Origin: Aridibacter famidurans
GTDB lineage: Bacteria; Acidobacteriota; Blastocatellia; Pyrinomonadales; Pyrinomonadaceae
DNA: 59,358 nt
Direction of reading: 5' to 3'
Assembly: GCA_024103495.1 (NCBI GenBank)
Contig: JAGFIQ010000119.1
Span: 1-59,358, forward strand
This document shows positions 1 to 8,266 of this stretch, piece by piece (the stretch's first letter is position 1; every line of letters starts with the position of its first letter). Both the position numbers and the translations under genes were made by a program. The notes under the pieces were generated by a model. That model made no database searches. It saw only the letters and a list, made by a program, of their open reading frames with translations, and had not been told where the DNA came from.

Positions 1-442
1 GGCAAAACCACGAAAATCGTCGTTCGGAGGCGTGCTTTTGGGACAGCCCCCGGAGATGTTGGGTCTGCCGCCTTGCTATCAACATTCCGCGCCGATGGCG
101 CTTTTCATTGGTCAATGGTCAGTGCACATTGGTCAATGACACAATCTGTGTTCATCTGTGACCAATTTCTCTCTGCGTACTCTGCGGTTGGTTCCCTCGG
201 GTGAACGGGGCGACCATTTCGGACGATCCGGTTACTTGCCAAAAGCAAACATTGTTAACAACCCGCCGCCTTTCGTGTATAATTCCTCTGTTTTTATCGA
301 CTCAGCCGGCGGCAACTGCCCGTTTGGCGCTCCGCATCAACGAACTGCCGTTCGGGCATTGTTTGAAACCCGCATTTGAAACGGGACCCTTGGTCCCGGA
401 TTTCCCAAGACTCCCCGCTATCACGAAGTACCGGAGGTAAGT
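1..442. other. Left-edge non-coding stretch with dispersed repeats
   Basis: No convincing gene is seen here. The stretch holds two copies of CATTGGTCAATG (106-139), a phrase TCTCTGCGTACTCTGCGG near 170, and an ATCTGTG-rich phrase near 145-162 whose reverse complement recurs near 49300. The same phrases return in other gaps of this window, so they are intergenic repeat material. A ribosome-binding site CGGAGGT at about 431-437 belongs to the gene starting at 443. Confidence 0.7.
106..139. repeat. CATTGGTCAATG repeat, two copies
   Basis: Two exact CATTGGTCAATG 12-mers (106-117 and 127-138) separated by nine bases. The core CATTG..CAATG is palindromic. Related arrays lie at 22199-22231, 43213-43246, 46379-46412, 49334-49345 and 49746-49779, always outside genes. 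Confidence 0.75.
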
Positions 443-1423
443 ATGTCGTCAGCCACCCTTCTATTCAGATTTTTAGCAGCAGCCGTGCTGGTCCTTTCAG
501 CCGCCGTATTCGCATTCGGCGACACCGTCCGCCTGAAGGACGGAAGCATCATCAAGGGCAAGATCATAAGCTTCAGCGGAGGCAAGTTCATCATTCTCAT
601 CGGCCAGGGCGAGCGCCAGCGCCAGATGACGTTCTTCGCGGACGAGGTCGAATCGATCGAGTTCGACAACGCCGGCTCGGGTGTCCCCGATTTCACTTCG
701 GGGCAGAATACCGAGACGAAGCAGCCCTCGTACACCGAGAGGACCGACGGCAACGAGACGATCATCACGGTCGGCTCCGCGCGGAGGGACAGTCCCCCGG
801 CGAATGACGACCGGCTTGGCGACGATGACGGAGTCGTGGACCCGAACGCGGTGGCGGTCGATCCGAACGTGCCGACCGGCGGACCGCCGGTCCTTCGCGA
901 CGCGAGCACCGCGGACAGCGACGACCAGCCTTTGACCGACGACGATCCGATCATAATGGACGACGACCCGATCCTCGATGAGGATCCGGTCGACACGGCG
1001 CCCGCCGGCAACGAACCGGTCCCGGTCGACGACCCGACAAGGCCTCGTCCGGTGCAGATCAAGGTCTCCGTGCTCGCTGACGACACGACGAACGGCTGGA
1101 CGAACGCCGGCTGGGTCGTAAAGAAAGGCCAGAAGATCCGCATCATCAGCAACGGGCGCATCGAGCTCGGCAACGGCCGCACCTCGGGGCCGCGCGGGAT
1201 CGCGACGCTTCCCGATGCCAACAAGCTGATCAAGGACAGGCCGACCGGAGCGTTGATCGCGGTGATCGGCGACGACAACAACGACTTCATCTTCATAGGC
1301 GAGAACCGTGAGTTCATCGCCGAGCGCGACGGGGCGCTGTTCCTAGGGGTGAACGAAGGCAACATCAAGGACAATTCCGGAACGTTCGACGTGATAATCG
1401 AGATCGAGGCCGGCGACAATTGA
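443..1423 (+). CDS. Exported protein with C-terminal PA-IL (LecA)-like lectin domain
   Basis: 326 residues. Residues 1-26 form a signal peptide (hydrophobic stretch ending AFAFG). Residues 27-75 are a small beta-rich segment (VRLKDGSIIKGKIISF, then a stretch ending in an EVESIEF-type motif), as seen in short exported acidobacterial proteins. Residues 110-200 are a low-complexity acidic linker rich in Asp and Pro. Residues about 215-322 resemble the PA-IL/LecA galactose-binding fold: GWVVKKGQKIRI, then GALIAVIGDD, FIFIGENREF, GALFLGVNEGNIKDNSG. The GALIG..IG and LFLGVND..DNSG positions are the family hallmarks; ligand specificity cannot be read. Start chosen for CGGAGGT six bases upstream. A strong terminator follows at 1446, so it is probably monocistronic. 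Confidence 0.8.
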   Translation: MSSATLLFRFLAAAVLVLSAAVFAFGDTVRLKDGSIIKGKIISFSGGKFIILIGQGERQRQMTFFADEVESIEFDNAGSGVPDFTSGQNTETKQPSYTERTDGNETIITVGSARRDSPPANDDRLGDDDGVVDPNAVAVDPNVPTGGPPVLRDASTADSDDQPLTDDDPIIMDDDPILDEDPVDTAPAGNEPVPVDDPTRPRPVQIKVSVLADDTTNGWTNAGWVVKKGQKIRIISNGRIELGNGRTSGPRGIATLPDANKLIKDRPTGALIAVIGDDNNDFIFIGENREFIAERDGALFLGVNEGNIKDNSGTFDVIIEIEAGDN

Positions 1424-1445
1424 TCCCGGTCTGATCCACCTTCCG

Positions 1446-1476
1446 GCCCGGCTGCGAAAGCGTGCCGGGCTTTTTT
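1446..1476 (+). terminator. Rho-independent terminator
   Basis: GCCCGGC (1446-1452) pairs with GCCGGGC (1464-1470) around a GCGAAAGC-containing loop, followed by six T (1471-1476). It lies 23 bases after the stop of the lectin-domain gene. Confidence 0.9.
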
Positions 1477-1569
1477 GTGTGCCGGAGCCCTTGAAATACT
1501 TGCGAAAATCCAACTGAAAGAACACAATCGGTATCAAAGCACCTTAATCATTCAACCGGGATCCGCATT

Positions 1570-2823
1570 ATGAAACGATCAAGCACGCTTCGCCGATTCG
1601 CAGTGCCGGCGCTCTCCGCATTTCTTCTCTTTGCTTTTGCTGCCACGGCGTTCTCGCAGTCGAGACCGCAGCGGCCGAAGACCACGAACGAGAAGAAGAA
1701 CCAGCGTCCGGTCGGGCTCACAGAAGAGGAGATCCGCAAACAGGCGGAAGAACGCCGGCTGGAAGAAGAGGCGCGGAACGCCCCTCTGGATGACGACCCG
1801 CTTGAGATCGAGGTCGATCTGGTCAACGTCAACACCGTCGTTTACAACAAGAAGACCGGCGCGATAATCACGGGCCTGAAGCGCGAGAACTTCGCCGTCT
1901 TTGAGGACGGAGTGAAGCAGGAGATCACGAACTTCGCGGAACCCGAGGCCCCGATCACCGTCACTTTGGTTGTCGAGTACAGCAAGTGGAGCGAGGTGTT
2001 CGGCTATTACGGCAGCAGCGGACAGGAATACGGGCACCTTGAAGTCATAAGACCTGTCGCTTCATTCGTTTCGCGGTTTATCAAGCCGCCGAACGATTAC
2101 GCATCGGTCGTCGCGTTCGATATGCGGCCGACCCCGATCACGGACTTTACAAACGACCCGACCCGGCTTCAGGCGACTATCAATCTGCTCTTCAGGAATC
2201 GCCCTGCATTTCGGGAAAACAACTTGTACGACGCGATCAAGTTCGCCTTGGTAGGTGGAAAAGCTGATGCGGTGGTCCTTGAGAATTCCGAACAGCGGAA
2301 GATCGAGTACGGCGGAATGGTGGACGTAAAAGCTCCGCGGAGGGCGATCATCCTTGTCGCTTCCGGGATCGACACTTTCAGCCGAATCAATTTTGACGAA
2401 GCTAGAGATGTCGTGCGAACTGCGGGTATTCCTTTATATATCATCAGCACCGGCAATATGTTCTTCAAGATGTATGAGCACAGACTTCCGACCCTGGATG
2501 GGCTCGACGGAATGCCTGGCAGATCTTCATTTATCGTTGCCAAGAGCCAAATGAACACGTTTGCGAAGGACTCTGGCGGACGGCATTTTGAGATGACATT
2601 TCCCGGTGAGATCCCGAGTATTCTCGAAAGCATTGATGCGCTGATGCGCCATCAGTACAGCATCGCGTACGACCTTGGCGAAAAGCGGCCTCCGGGGAAG
2701 AAATACAAGCTCGAAGTGAAGGTTGACGTGAACGGGGACGGTAAATACGAAGAGAAGGGATACGTCATCCAGCATCGTCCTTATTTCGTGACCGAGGAAG
2801 AGAATAAGGACGACGACAACTAG
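1570..2823 (+). CDS. VWFA-related acidobacterial-type exported protein
   Basis: 417 residues. Signal peptide 1-29 (cleavage near AFSQ), then a charged Arg/Glu/Lys-rich spacer to about residue 75. The segment 78-122 (IEVDLVNVNTVVYNKKTG followed by the ITGLKRENFAVFEDGV motif and EITNF) is the signature of the acidobacterial VWFA-related family (TIGR03436), followed by a VWA fold to about 385. The metal-binding DxSxS motif is replaced by EYSKWS at 136-141, so classic MIDAS metal binding may be weakened. Members of this family are exported and expanded in Acidobacteriota; their roles are mostly unknown. Flanked by terminators at 1446 and 2848, so it is a separate transcript. Confidence 0.88.
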   Translation: MKRSSTLRRFAVPALSAFLLFAFAATAFSQSRPQRPKTTNEKKNQRPVGLTEEEIRKQAEERRLEEEARNAPLDDDPLEIEVDLVNVNTVVYNKKTGAIITGLKRENFAVFEDGVKQEITNFAEPEAPITVTLVVEYSKWSEVFGYYGSSGQEYGHLEVIRPVASFVSRFIKPPNDYASVVAFDMRPTPITDFTNDPTRLQATINLLFRNRPAFRENNLYDAIKFALVGGKADAVVLENSEQRKIEYGGMVDVKAPRRAIILVASGIDTFSRINFDEARDVVRTAGIPLYIISTGNMFFKMYEHRLPTLDGLDGMPGRSSFIVAKSQMNTFAKDSGGRHFEMTFPGEIPSILESIDALMRHQYSIAYDLGEKRPPGKKYKLEVKVDVNGDGKYEEKGYVIQHRPYFVTEEENKDDDN

Positions 2824-2847
2824 TTGAGAATTGAGAATTGAGGGATC

Positions 2848-2879
2848 GGGGCCGTCAGAATTGGCGGCCCCTTCTTTTT
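2848..2879 (+). terminator. Rho-independent terminator after VWA gene
   Basis: GGGGCCG (2848-2854) pairs with CGGCCCC (2865-2871), followed by TTCTTTTT. Confidence 0.88.
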
Positions 2880-2898
2880 GTCGTTCGTTGATATTGAT

Positions 2899-2924
2899 GC
2901 AGCGCAAAGCGCTGCTCTAAACTG
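2899..2924. repeat. GCAGCGC..GCGCTGC palindromic repeat (copy 1)
   Basis: GCAGCGCAAAGCGCTGC followed by TCTAAACTGC. The same element occurs inverted at 19129-19154 and as a full inverted pair at 55906-55970. It lies between convergent genes. Confidence 0.7.
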
Positions 2925-2948
2925 CTTCATACCAACCGCGCGGATCTG

Positions 2949-4241
2949 CTAATTCACCCCGTAGATCTTCAGCCGGAAAAGGTCGCCCGTAGTCTGCAGA
3001 TCGACCTTCCTTCCCGAGAACAATCTCGACTGCTTGAGTATCATCGGCAGCCCGCCCTGCGGAAGCTTCACGCCGTATTCCCTTCTCAAGAACACAGAAG
3101 CGATCTGCGGATTCAGCCTCTGCGTGATCCCCAGGCGAACCGCCTTTGAGGCCGGAGGAGCAAATCCTGCGGTCCTCCTCGGATTCACGAACTCTACCGA
3201 ACCGTCGAATACGTTGATCTCTGTCGGTAGGTCCATCAGTGCCATGTCTCGATGGATCAGAAGGTTCGAGACGGCCTCGGCGATAGAATAAACGTGATAC
3301 CGGGATCGCGCCTCGACCGGCGATTCGGGATCCGACGATCGTGCGGTCCTGTGCTTGTCCAGGTCGCAGTACTTTGAAATGAATTCCATCGCCGCCTCGT
3401 GCAGTGAGATGAGGTTCCCGCTGACGGTCTTCTCTTCGACGAGAGGAGCGTCCGGGCCGACTCCGGAGAATCTCCTGAGCGTGACCTTCGACGAGGCGAA
3501 CTTCGTTTCGATCGAGGGGTTCTTCCCGAAAAGCATCACGCCCGCGACCGTAGGTACGAAGTCGTCGCCGTTGCCGATCGCCAGAAGAAGGTCCTTCTTC
3601 AGGAATTTCTCCGTGTTGTACTGGTCGCCGTTCGAGCCGTTCTCGTCGAATTCGCGCGCGAAGCTCCAAAGCAGGGTGTCGTCAAAATCCTCCGCATCGA
3701 ACTCCGGAAGCGGGATGTTCTCGTACCTTAGCGGCCTCGCTTCCTTTATGAGGTTCGAAAGCACCTCGCGGTCGGCCTCCAGTTTCTCGGCGCCGAGCCG
3801 CACATAGAACTTCCCTTCCTTAGTCCTGTAAGGCTTGTCTTTTCCGTTTATCTCGAGCGCCACGATGCGCCGGCCGTTGTCGAACGCGACGATGTCGATC
3901 AGGGGCAGGATCGGCGGATAGATCTCTTCTCTGCAGAGCCTTCCAAGCTCTTCCTGTACGGACTCGGGATTCCGGACTCCCTCGATCCTGAGCAGGTCCG
4001 TGACGCCGAAGACCATAGTCCCGCCGCCCGTGTTCGCGAGCGCGACGATCTCCTGCGCGATGCGCTCGGGATTCGAGAGCTTTAGCTTCAGCTCGAGATA
4101 GGTATCCTCGCCGCCTCGTATCAGGCGGATCAGCTCGGTCCTGTTTGAAAGGGGTGCGGACTGATCGAGCAGGTATTCCTGATACGACCGGTCGGCTGTG
4201 GAAATGTGGCGCTGGCTGTTGCGAAATTTCTTTCGGGGCAT
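2949..4241 (-). CDS. AlbA_2-domain / HATPase-like putative ATP-binding regulator
   Basis: 430 residues, no signal peptide or membrane segment. Residues about 38-160 match the AlbA_2 (Schlafen-associated) DNA-binding domain: TYLELKLKLSN, IVALANTGGGTMVFGV, then YRTKEGKFYVRLGA. The C-terminal part carries the companion ATPase-like region: AEAVSNLLIHRDMALMDLP, EINVFDGSVEFVNP, then a region in the place of the usual R.GTGI segment (YGVKLPQGGLPMIL). Family members are annotated as transcriptional regulators or ATP-binding proteins; some occur near defence loci, but nothing nearby supports that here. The start ATG at 4239-4241 heads a 331-base gap. Function unknown beyond the domains. Confidence 0.75.
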   Translation of the reverse strand: MPRKKFRNSQRHISTADRSYQEYLLDQSAPLSNRTELIRLIRGGEDTYLELKLKLSNPERIAQEIVALANTGGGTMVFGVTDLLRIEGVRNPESVQEELGRLCREEIYPPILPLIDIVAFDNGRRIVALEINGKDKPYRTKEGKFYVRLGAEKLEADREVLSNLIKEARPLRYENIPLPEFDAEDFDDTLLWSFAREFDENGSNGDQYNTEKFLKKDLLLAIGNGDDFVPTVAGVMLFGKNPSIETKFASSKVTLRRFSGVGPDAPLVEEKTVSGNLISLHEAAMEFISKYCDLDKHRTARSSDPESPVEARSRYHVYSIAEAVSNLLIHRDMALMDLPTEINVFDGSVEFVNPRRTAGFAPPASKAVRLGITQRLNPQIASVFLRREYGVKLPQGGLPMILKQSRLFSGRKVDLQTTGDLFRLKIYGVN

Positions 4242-4572
4242 TTCGAACGAGGCAATTTTCTAATGACGGCGCCCCGGCCGCCCGGACCGCCCGGCCGGCG
4301 GTCTCTGGAATGCGGTTCCATTACATTGAATCAGACCGCGGGAAAAATGTAAAAGAGGTAGCCCGGGAAACGTCTCGCAGAGCCCGGTTCGACCCGTATC
4401 GCCTTTCCGAAGCACCAGATTTAGTTTGGTTTTATGTGCGGATCTGCGGTATCGTGACGGTGAAAGCTGACTTCGGCCGCTTTCGCCGCCGCACAATTGA
4501 TGCCGCGCAACCCTGCATTATCGGGACTCCGGCCGTCTTTTGAACTATTAATAAAGTCAAAAGGAACGACTA
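4242..4572. other. Divergent intergenic region (AlbA_2 gene / folK)
   Basis: 331 bases between divergent genes. It holds a GC-rich imperfect hairpin near 4270-4300 (CGGCCG..CGGCCGG type). The bases directly ahead of folK are AT-richer (TTAATAAAGTCAAAAGGAACG), with AAAGGA as a likely ribosome-binding site. No gene or RNA is supported. Confidence 0.5.
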
Positions 4573-5154
4573 GTGGAAATCGATAGCACCATCGCTTATA
4601 TCGGGCTGGGCTCGAACCTCGGCGACCGCGCGGGGAATCTTTTGCTCGCCGTGCGCGGGCTTATGGAATCCGGCCTTACTGTAACTAGGCTATCCGCGAT
4701 CTACGAGACCGAACCCGTCGGAGTATCCGATCACGGCCACTGCCTGAACATGGTCGCGGAAGTGAAGACCGGCAACATCACGCCTTCGCAGATGCTCGCG
4801 AGGATGATCCGCGTGGAATATTTGCTGGGAAGGCGCCACAAGTTCCTGCAGGCTCCGAGGACCGCCGATCTTGATCTTCTTTTCTACGGCGATGTGCAGA
4901 TCGAGACAGATTTTCTCAAGGTCCCGCACAAGAGCGTTCACAGACGAAAATTCGTCCTCGTCCCAATGGCCGAACTCGCGCCGCATTTCATCCACCCGGT
5001 AGAGAACAAGTCTATCGAGACGCTTCTGCAGGATGTCGAGGATCTCTCGGCGGTCCGGCGCTGGAATCCGAACGAAAACATAAGCGTCCCGGAAGCGATC
5101 CATTCGACCGACGATAGGGCGCTGACCCAGAGCTCGTCTTCTTCAAAAAGCTAA
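4573..5154 (+). CDS. folK: 2-amino-4-hydroxy-6-hydroxymethyldihydropteridine diphosphokinase
   Basis: 193 residues. HPPK transfers pyrophosphate from ATP to 6-hydroxymethyl-7,8-dihydropterin in folate synthesis. Visible signatures: GLGSNLGDR (11-19), YETEPVG (44-50), and RTADLDLLFYG with the two metal-binding aspartates D99 and D101, followed by VPHKSVHRRKFVLVPM, the conserved substrate/ATP-binding segment. The GTG start at 4573 is taken because it lies directly before the conserved N-terminus and about ten bases after AAAGGA. The C-terminal 25 residues, rich in Ser, are a non-conserved extension. It leads the folK-panB-panC row. Confidence 0.95.
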   Translation: MEIDSTIAYIGLGSNLGDRAGNLLLAVRGLMESGLTVTRLSAIYETEPVGVSDHGHCLNMVAEVKTGNITPSQMLARMIRVEYLLGRRHKFLQAPRTADLDLLFYGDVQIETDFLKVPHKSVHRRKFVLVPMAELAPHFIHPVENKSIETLLQDVEDLSAVRRWNPNENISVPEAIHSTDDRALTQSSSSSKS

Positions 5155-5216
5155 CATTGTCTAAATCCTAGACTTAAAACGGCGTTCACGGATATAATCA
5201 CGGGACTTCACGACCG

Positions 5217-6077
5217 ATGGCATATCTAAAACCAGACCAGCCGGAAAAAGTCTATGTACCGGCGCTTCAGAAGGCGAAAAAACGCGGGGAAAAGCTTGTC
5301 TGCCTGACCGCGTACAACTATCCGACCGCGCGGATCGTGGACGAGGCGGGAGTAGAGATAATACTTGTCGGCGACAGCATCGGGAATGTGATCCACGGCT
5401 ACGGGAACACGATCCCCGTAACGCTCGAAGAGATCCTCTCTGCGACGAAAGCGGTGAAACGCGGAGCGAACCGCGCTTTGATCGTCGCCGACATGCCGTA
5501 CGGAAGTTTCCACATCAATGCCGACGAGACGGTTCGCAACGCGCTTCAGCTGATGAAGGAAGGCGGAGCGGAAGCAGTCAAGCTCGAGGGCGGACGCAAC
5601 CGTGTGGCTCTCGTGAACCGGCTGGTCGACGAAGAGATCCCCGTGATGGCGCATATCGGGCTGACTCCGCAATCGGTCCACAAGCTCGGCGGCTACAGCG
5701 TTCAGGGCAAGACGCCGGACGACGCGCAAAGGCTGATCGAGGACGCGAAGATGCTCGAGGACGCGGGCGCATTCGCGATCGTGCTCGAGTTGGTCCCGCG
5801 CGAGATCGCGGCGATCATCACAAGCGAGCTTTCCATACCCACCGTCGGCATAGGGGCCGGCTCCGAATGCGATATCCAGGTCCTTGTTCTTCACGACCTT
5901 GTAGGACTCACGTTCGGAAGACTTCCGAGATTCGTCAGGCAGTACGCCGATCTCAGGCAGGTGATGAGCGAAGCCGTGACCTCCTGGATGGAAGACGTGA
6001 AGGAAGGCCGCTATCCGGCGGACGAAGAATCGTACGGCCTGCCCTCATCCGTCAAACTCGAAGAGATCCCGGACTGA
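5217..6077 (+). CDS. panB: 3-methyl-2-oxobutanoate hydroxymethyltransferase
   Basis: 286 residues, usual length. It makes ketopantoate from 2-oxoisovalerate and methylene-tetrahydrofolate, the first committed step to pantothenate and CoA. Conserved blocks: VCLTAYNYPTARI, GDSIGNVIHGY (metal-binding Asp), VADMPYGSF (second metal Asp), VKLEGG, VMAHIGLTPQSVHKLGGY, AIVLELVP (catalytic Glu) and TVGIGAGSECDIQVLVLHD. It lies 62 bases after folK, which feeds the folate pool it uses, and 29 bases before panC, so the three probably share a transcript. Confidence 0.97.
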   Translation: MAYLKPDQPEKVYVPALQKAKKRGEKLVCLTAYNYPTARIVDEAGVEIILVGDSIGNVIHGYGNTIPVTLEEILSATKAVKRGANRALIVADMPYGSFHINADETVRNALQLMKEGGAEAVKLEGGRNRVALVNRLVDEEIPVMAHIGLTPQSVHKLGGYSVQGKTPDDAQRLIEDAKMLEDAGAFAIVLELVPREIAAIITSELSIPTVGIGAGSECDIQVLVLHDLVGLTFGRLPRFVRQYADLRQVMSEAVTSWMEDVKEGRYPADEESYGLPSSVKLEEIPD

Positions 6078-6106
6078 GAACACGGCCCTGATACCGGGGC
6101 AACTCT

Positions 6107-6961
6107 ATGGAGATCATCACCAGGCAGCAGAGAATGGCTTCCGTCGCAAAGAAGCTCAGGAGGGACAATCTCGTTCTGGGGTTCGTTGCCACGATGGGGG
6201 CGCTTCACGAGGGCCATCTGAGCCTGATCCAGAAGGCTAGGCAGATGTGCGACCAGGTCATCGTCTCGGTCTTCGTCAATCCGACGCAATTCAACGAGGA
6301 AACCGACTTCGAGCAGTACCCGCGCGATCTGACCGCCGACGCCGAGTATCTTTCACCGTACGATGTCGATTACATCTTCGCGCCGGATCCCACCGAGATC
6401 TACGGGGACGATTTCACGACATTCGTGACCGTCGACGACATCTCGGACAAGCTGGAAGGCTCGTCGAGGCCAGGTCATTTCCGGGGAGTCGCGACCGTGG
6501 TGACGATACTGCTGAATACCATCCGACCCGATTTCGCTTTCTTCGGCCAGAAGGACGCCCAGCAAGTGGCCGTGATCCGGCGGCTTGTGCGCGATCTCAG
6601 GTTCGACACGGAGATCGTCGTGATGCCGATCATCCGTGAGGAATCCGGGCTCGCGCTTTCGTCGAGAAACGAATTGCTCTCGGAAAGCGACCGAGCTGCG
6701 GCCGCAGTTATTTACAAGAGTCTGAAGGCGGCGAAAGACGCCTTTGAGAACGGCGAAAAAAGCTCCGGCAACATCACCGACAAGGTCAGCGAGGTGCTCG
6801 ATTCGGAGCCGCGGGCGCGCACGGACTACATTGCGCTCGTCGATCCGCATTCGCTCGATCCGGTGGAAAAAGTGGGGGATGATCCGGTGCTGCTTGCCGT
6901 CGCGGCAAGGATCGGAGACGTTCGGCTGATCGACAACGTCATCCTGAACGAAAAGCAGTAG
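6107..6961 (+). CDS. panC: Pantothenate synthetase
   Basis: 284 residues. It ligates pantoate and beta-alanine at the expense of ATP (AMP-forming). The HIGH-type motif is seen in MGALHEGHLSLI (residues 30-41), followed by VFVNPTQFNE, RPGHFRGVATVV, FFGQKDAQQVAVIRRLV and the KMSKS-equivalent GLALSSRN. Start ATG at 6107 after GGGGCAAC-type spacing. No panD or panE is visible in the window, so beta-alanine supply must be encoded elsewhere. Confidence 0.97.
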   Translation: MEIITRQQRMASVAKKLRRDNLVLGFVATMGALHEGHLSLIQKARQMCDQVIVSVFVNPTQFNEETDFEQYPRDLTADAEYLSPYDVDYIFAPDPTEIYGDDFTTFVTVDDISDKLEGSSRPGHFRGVATVVTILLNTIRPDFAFFGQKDAQQVAVIRRLVRDLRFDTEIVVMPIIREESGLALSSRNELLSESDRAAAAVIYKSLKAAKDAFENGEKSSGNITDKVSEVLDSEPRARTDYIALVDPHSLDPVEKVGDDPVLLAVAARIGDVRLIDNVILNEKQ

Positions 6962-7007
6962 ATCGGCGGTCGATTGCATCCTAGCGGCCGCAAGCAGGAG
7001 ACACATT

Positions 7008-7526
7008 ATGCGAAAAACCCGCGAAATAGCACTCTTTCTCGTCGTTTTCGCCGTTTCGGCAGCGGCCGCCGCCGCTCAGAACATCGTCTTCACGTCGCTC
7101 GACGGCAATCGGATCGACGTTGAGGCCCACAAGGGCAAGGTGGTCGTGATGGCTATCGGCGCCAGCTGGCTTCCGATCTCGGACGATCAGGCAGCTACTA
7201 TCAACAAACTGGCCAAGAAGTATTCCGGACGCGATGACGTTATCTTTTATTTCATCGCCACGGATTCGTCATCTTCGAAGGACAGGAGCTTCGCGTCGGA
7301 CGACGATCTGAGGAAGTTCAAGACGCGCACGAAACTCGCCGTCAGCGTGCTCAGGGACGCGGGCGGGCAGCGGTCGGTCGAGCGTTACAACATCGACCAG
7401 CTTCCGGCGTTCATCGTGCTCGACAAACAGGGACGGCCTTCCGGCGACCCTATCAGCGGAAGCGATCCGTTCGGAAAAACCGACATTTCGCAGCTGGTTT
7501 CAAAGAGGGTCGACAGCGTTTTGTAG
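7008..7526 (+). CDS. Exported thioredoxin-fold protein lacking the redox cysteines
   Basis: 172 residues. Signal peptide 1-23 (cleavage near AAAQ). The rest follows a TlpA/redoxin plan: VFTSLDGNRIDVEAHKGKVVVMAIGASW, a helix, FYFIATDSS, and the cis-Pro segment QLPAFIVLDKQGRP. Where a TlpA protein has WCxxC, this one has W54-L-P-I-S58, and the protein has no cysteine at all, so it cannot act as a classical disulfide reductase. A structural or binding role is possible. It follows panC by 46 bases with a GGAG ribosome-binding site and ends at a terminator. Confidence 0.75.
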   Translation: MRKTREIALFLVVFAVSAAAAAAQNIVFTSLDGNRIDVEAHKGKVVVMAIGASWLPISDDQAATINKLAKKYSGRDDVIFYFIATDSSSSKDRSFASDDDLRKFKTRTKLAVSVLRDAGGQRSVERYNIDQLPAFIVLDKQGRPSGDPISGSDPFGKTDISQLVSKRVDSVL

Positions 7527-7552
7527 GTATCGGGCCAATTTGAGAATTGATT

Positions 7553-7579
7553 ACGGCGCCTTTTCCGGGCGCCGTTTTT
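7553..7579 (+). terminator. Rho-independent terminator after the folK-panBC row
   Basis: ACGGCGCC (7553-7560) pairs exactly with GGCGCCGT (7568-7575), followed by a T run to 7579. Confidence 0.92.
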
Positions 7580-7619
7580 GATCTGGAAGCCGCGACGAGC
7601 TTAAGCTCATCGCGGCTCG

Positions 7620-8192
7620 CTAAAATCTCTTCACGAGCTCGTAGACAAGGCTTACCGGAAGGCCTACGACATTCCAATAGTCACCGCGGATCTCTTCGAT
7701 AAAAAGCGCCGCCTGAGCTTGAACCGCGTACGCGCCCGCCTTGTCCATCGGTTCGCCGTGTCGTACGAGGAACTCGATCTCGCGATCCTTCATCTCGCGG
7801 AACTTCACACCCGTCGTTTGAATCCCCGACACAACCCGATCCTTTCCTTCCCCGGACCGCGTCAGCGCGACTCCCGTGACCACGTCGTGCCAGCGGCCGG
7901 AAAGATCCCTGATCATACGCGCGGCGTCTTCGGCATCCTCGGGCTTGCCGACGATCGTCCCGTCGATCACCACCGTCGTATCCGCGCCTAGTACGATTGA
8001 ACCCGGGTAGTGCCCGGCAACCGCCGTGGATTTCTCGCGCGCCAGACGCACGACGTATGTTTCCGGCGATTCGCCTTCAAGAGGCGTCTCGTCCACGTCC
8101 GCAACGTGCTTGTCGAATTGCCAGCCGACGGAACCGAGAATCTCGGACCGCCTCGGGCTTCCTGAGGCAAGTATCAGCTTCGGAAGTTCCAT
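7620..8192 (-). CDS. maf: Maf family nucleotide pyrophosphatase
   Basis: 190 residues. Maf proteins hydrolyse non-canonical or excess nucleoside triphosphates to monophosphates. Signatures: LILASGSPRRSEIL at the N-terminus, DVDETP, ARSKSTAVA-like LAREKSTAVA, VLGADTTVVIDG with the catalytic Asp, GRWHDVVTGVAL, and MDKAGAYAVQ ahead of GDYWNVVGLPV. The family's usual GLG.LF core after Gln is changed to AQAALFIEEI, a mild departure. Divergent from the dciA-like gene across a 74-base gap. Confidence 0.93.
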   Translation of the reverse strand: MELPKLILASGSPRRSEILGSVGWQFDKHVADVDETPLEGESPETYVVRLAREKSTAVAGHYPGSIVLGADTTVVIDGTIVGKPEDAEDAARMIRDLSGRWHDVVTGVALTRSGEGKDRVVSGIQTTGVKFREMKDREIEFLVRHGEPMDKAGAYAVQAQAALFIEEIRGDYWNVVGLPVSLVYELVKRF

Positions 8193-8266
8193 AATTGAAT
8201 AATGGGTGGTTACACTTTAGAATTTCAGCATCGGCAGCCTGCCCGTTCGGGGCAATTGAATAATAA

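Noticed and set aside
106..139. CATTGGTCAATG arrays as a CRISPR remnant
   Set aside because: Repeats are 12 bases, with irregular, very short spacing and no cas genes; they are dispersed intergenic motifs.
2949..4241. AlbA_2/HATPase protein as part of a defence system
   Set aside because: The neighbours are ordinary metabolic and exported-protein genes, and no nuclease, toxin or helicase partner is present.
4375..4400. Possible tRNA, from a GGTTCGAC T-loop-like motif
   Set aside because: The flanking bases do not form a T-stem, and no acceptor or anticodon arm can be built around it.
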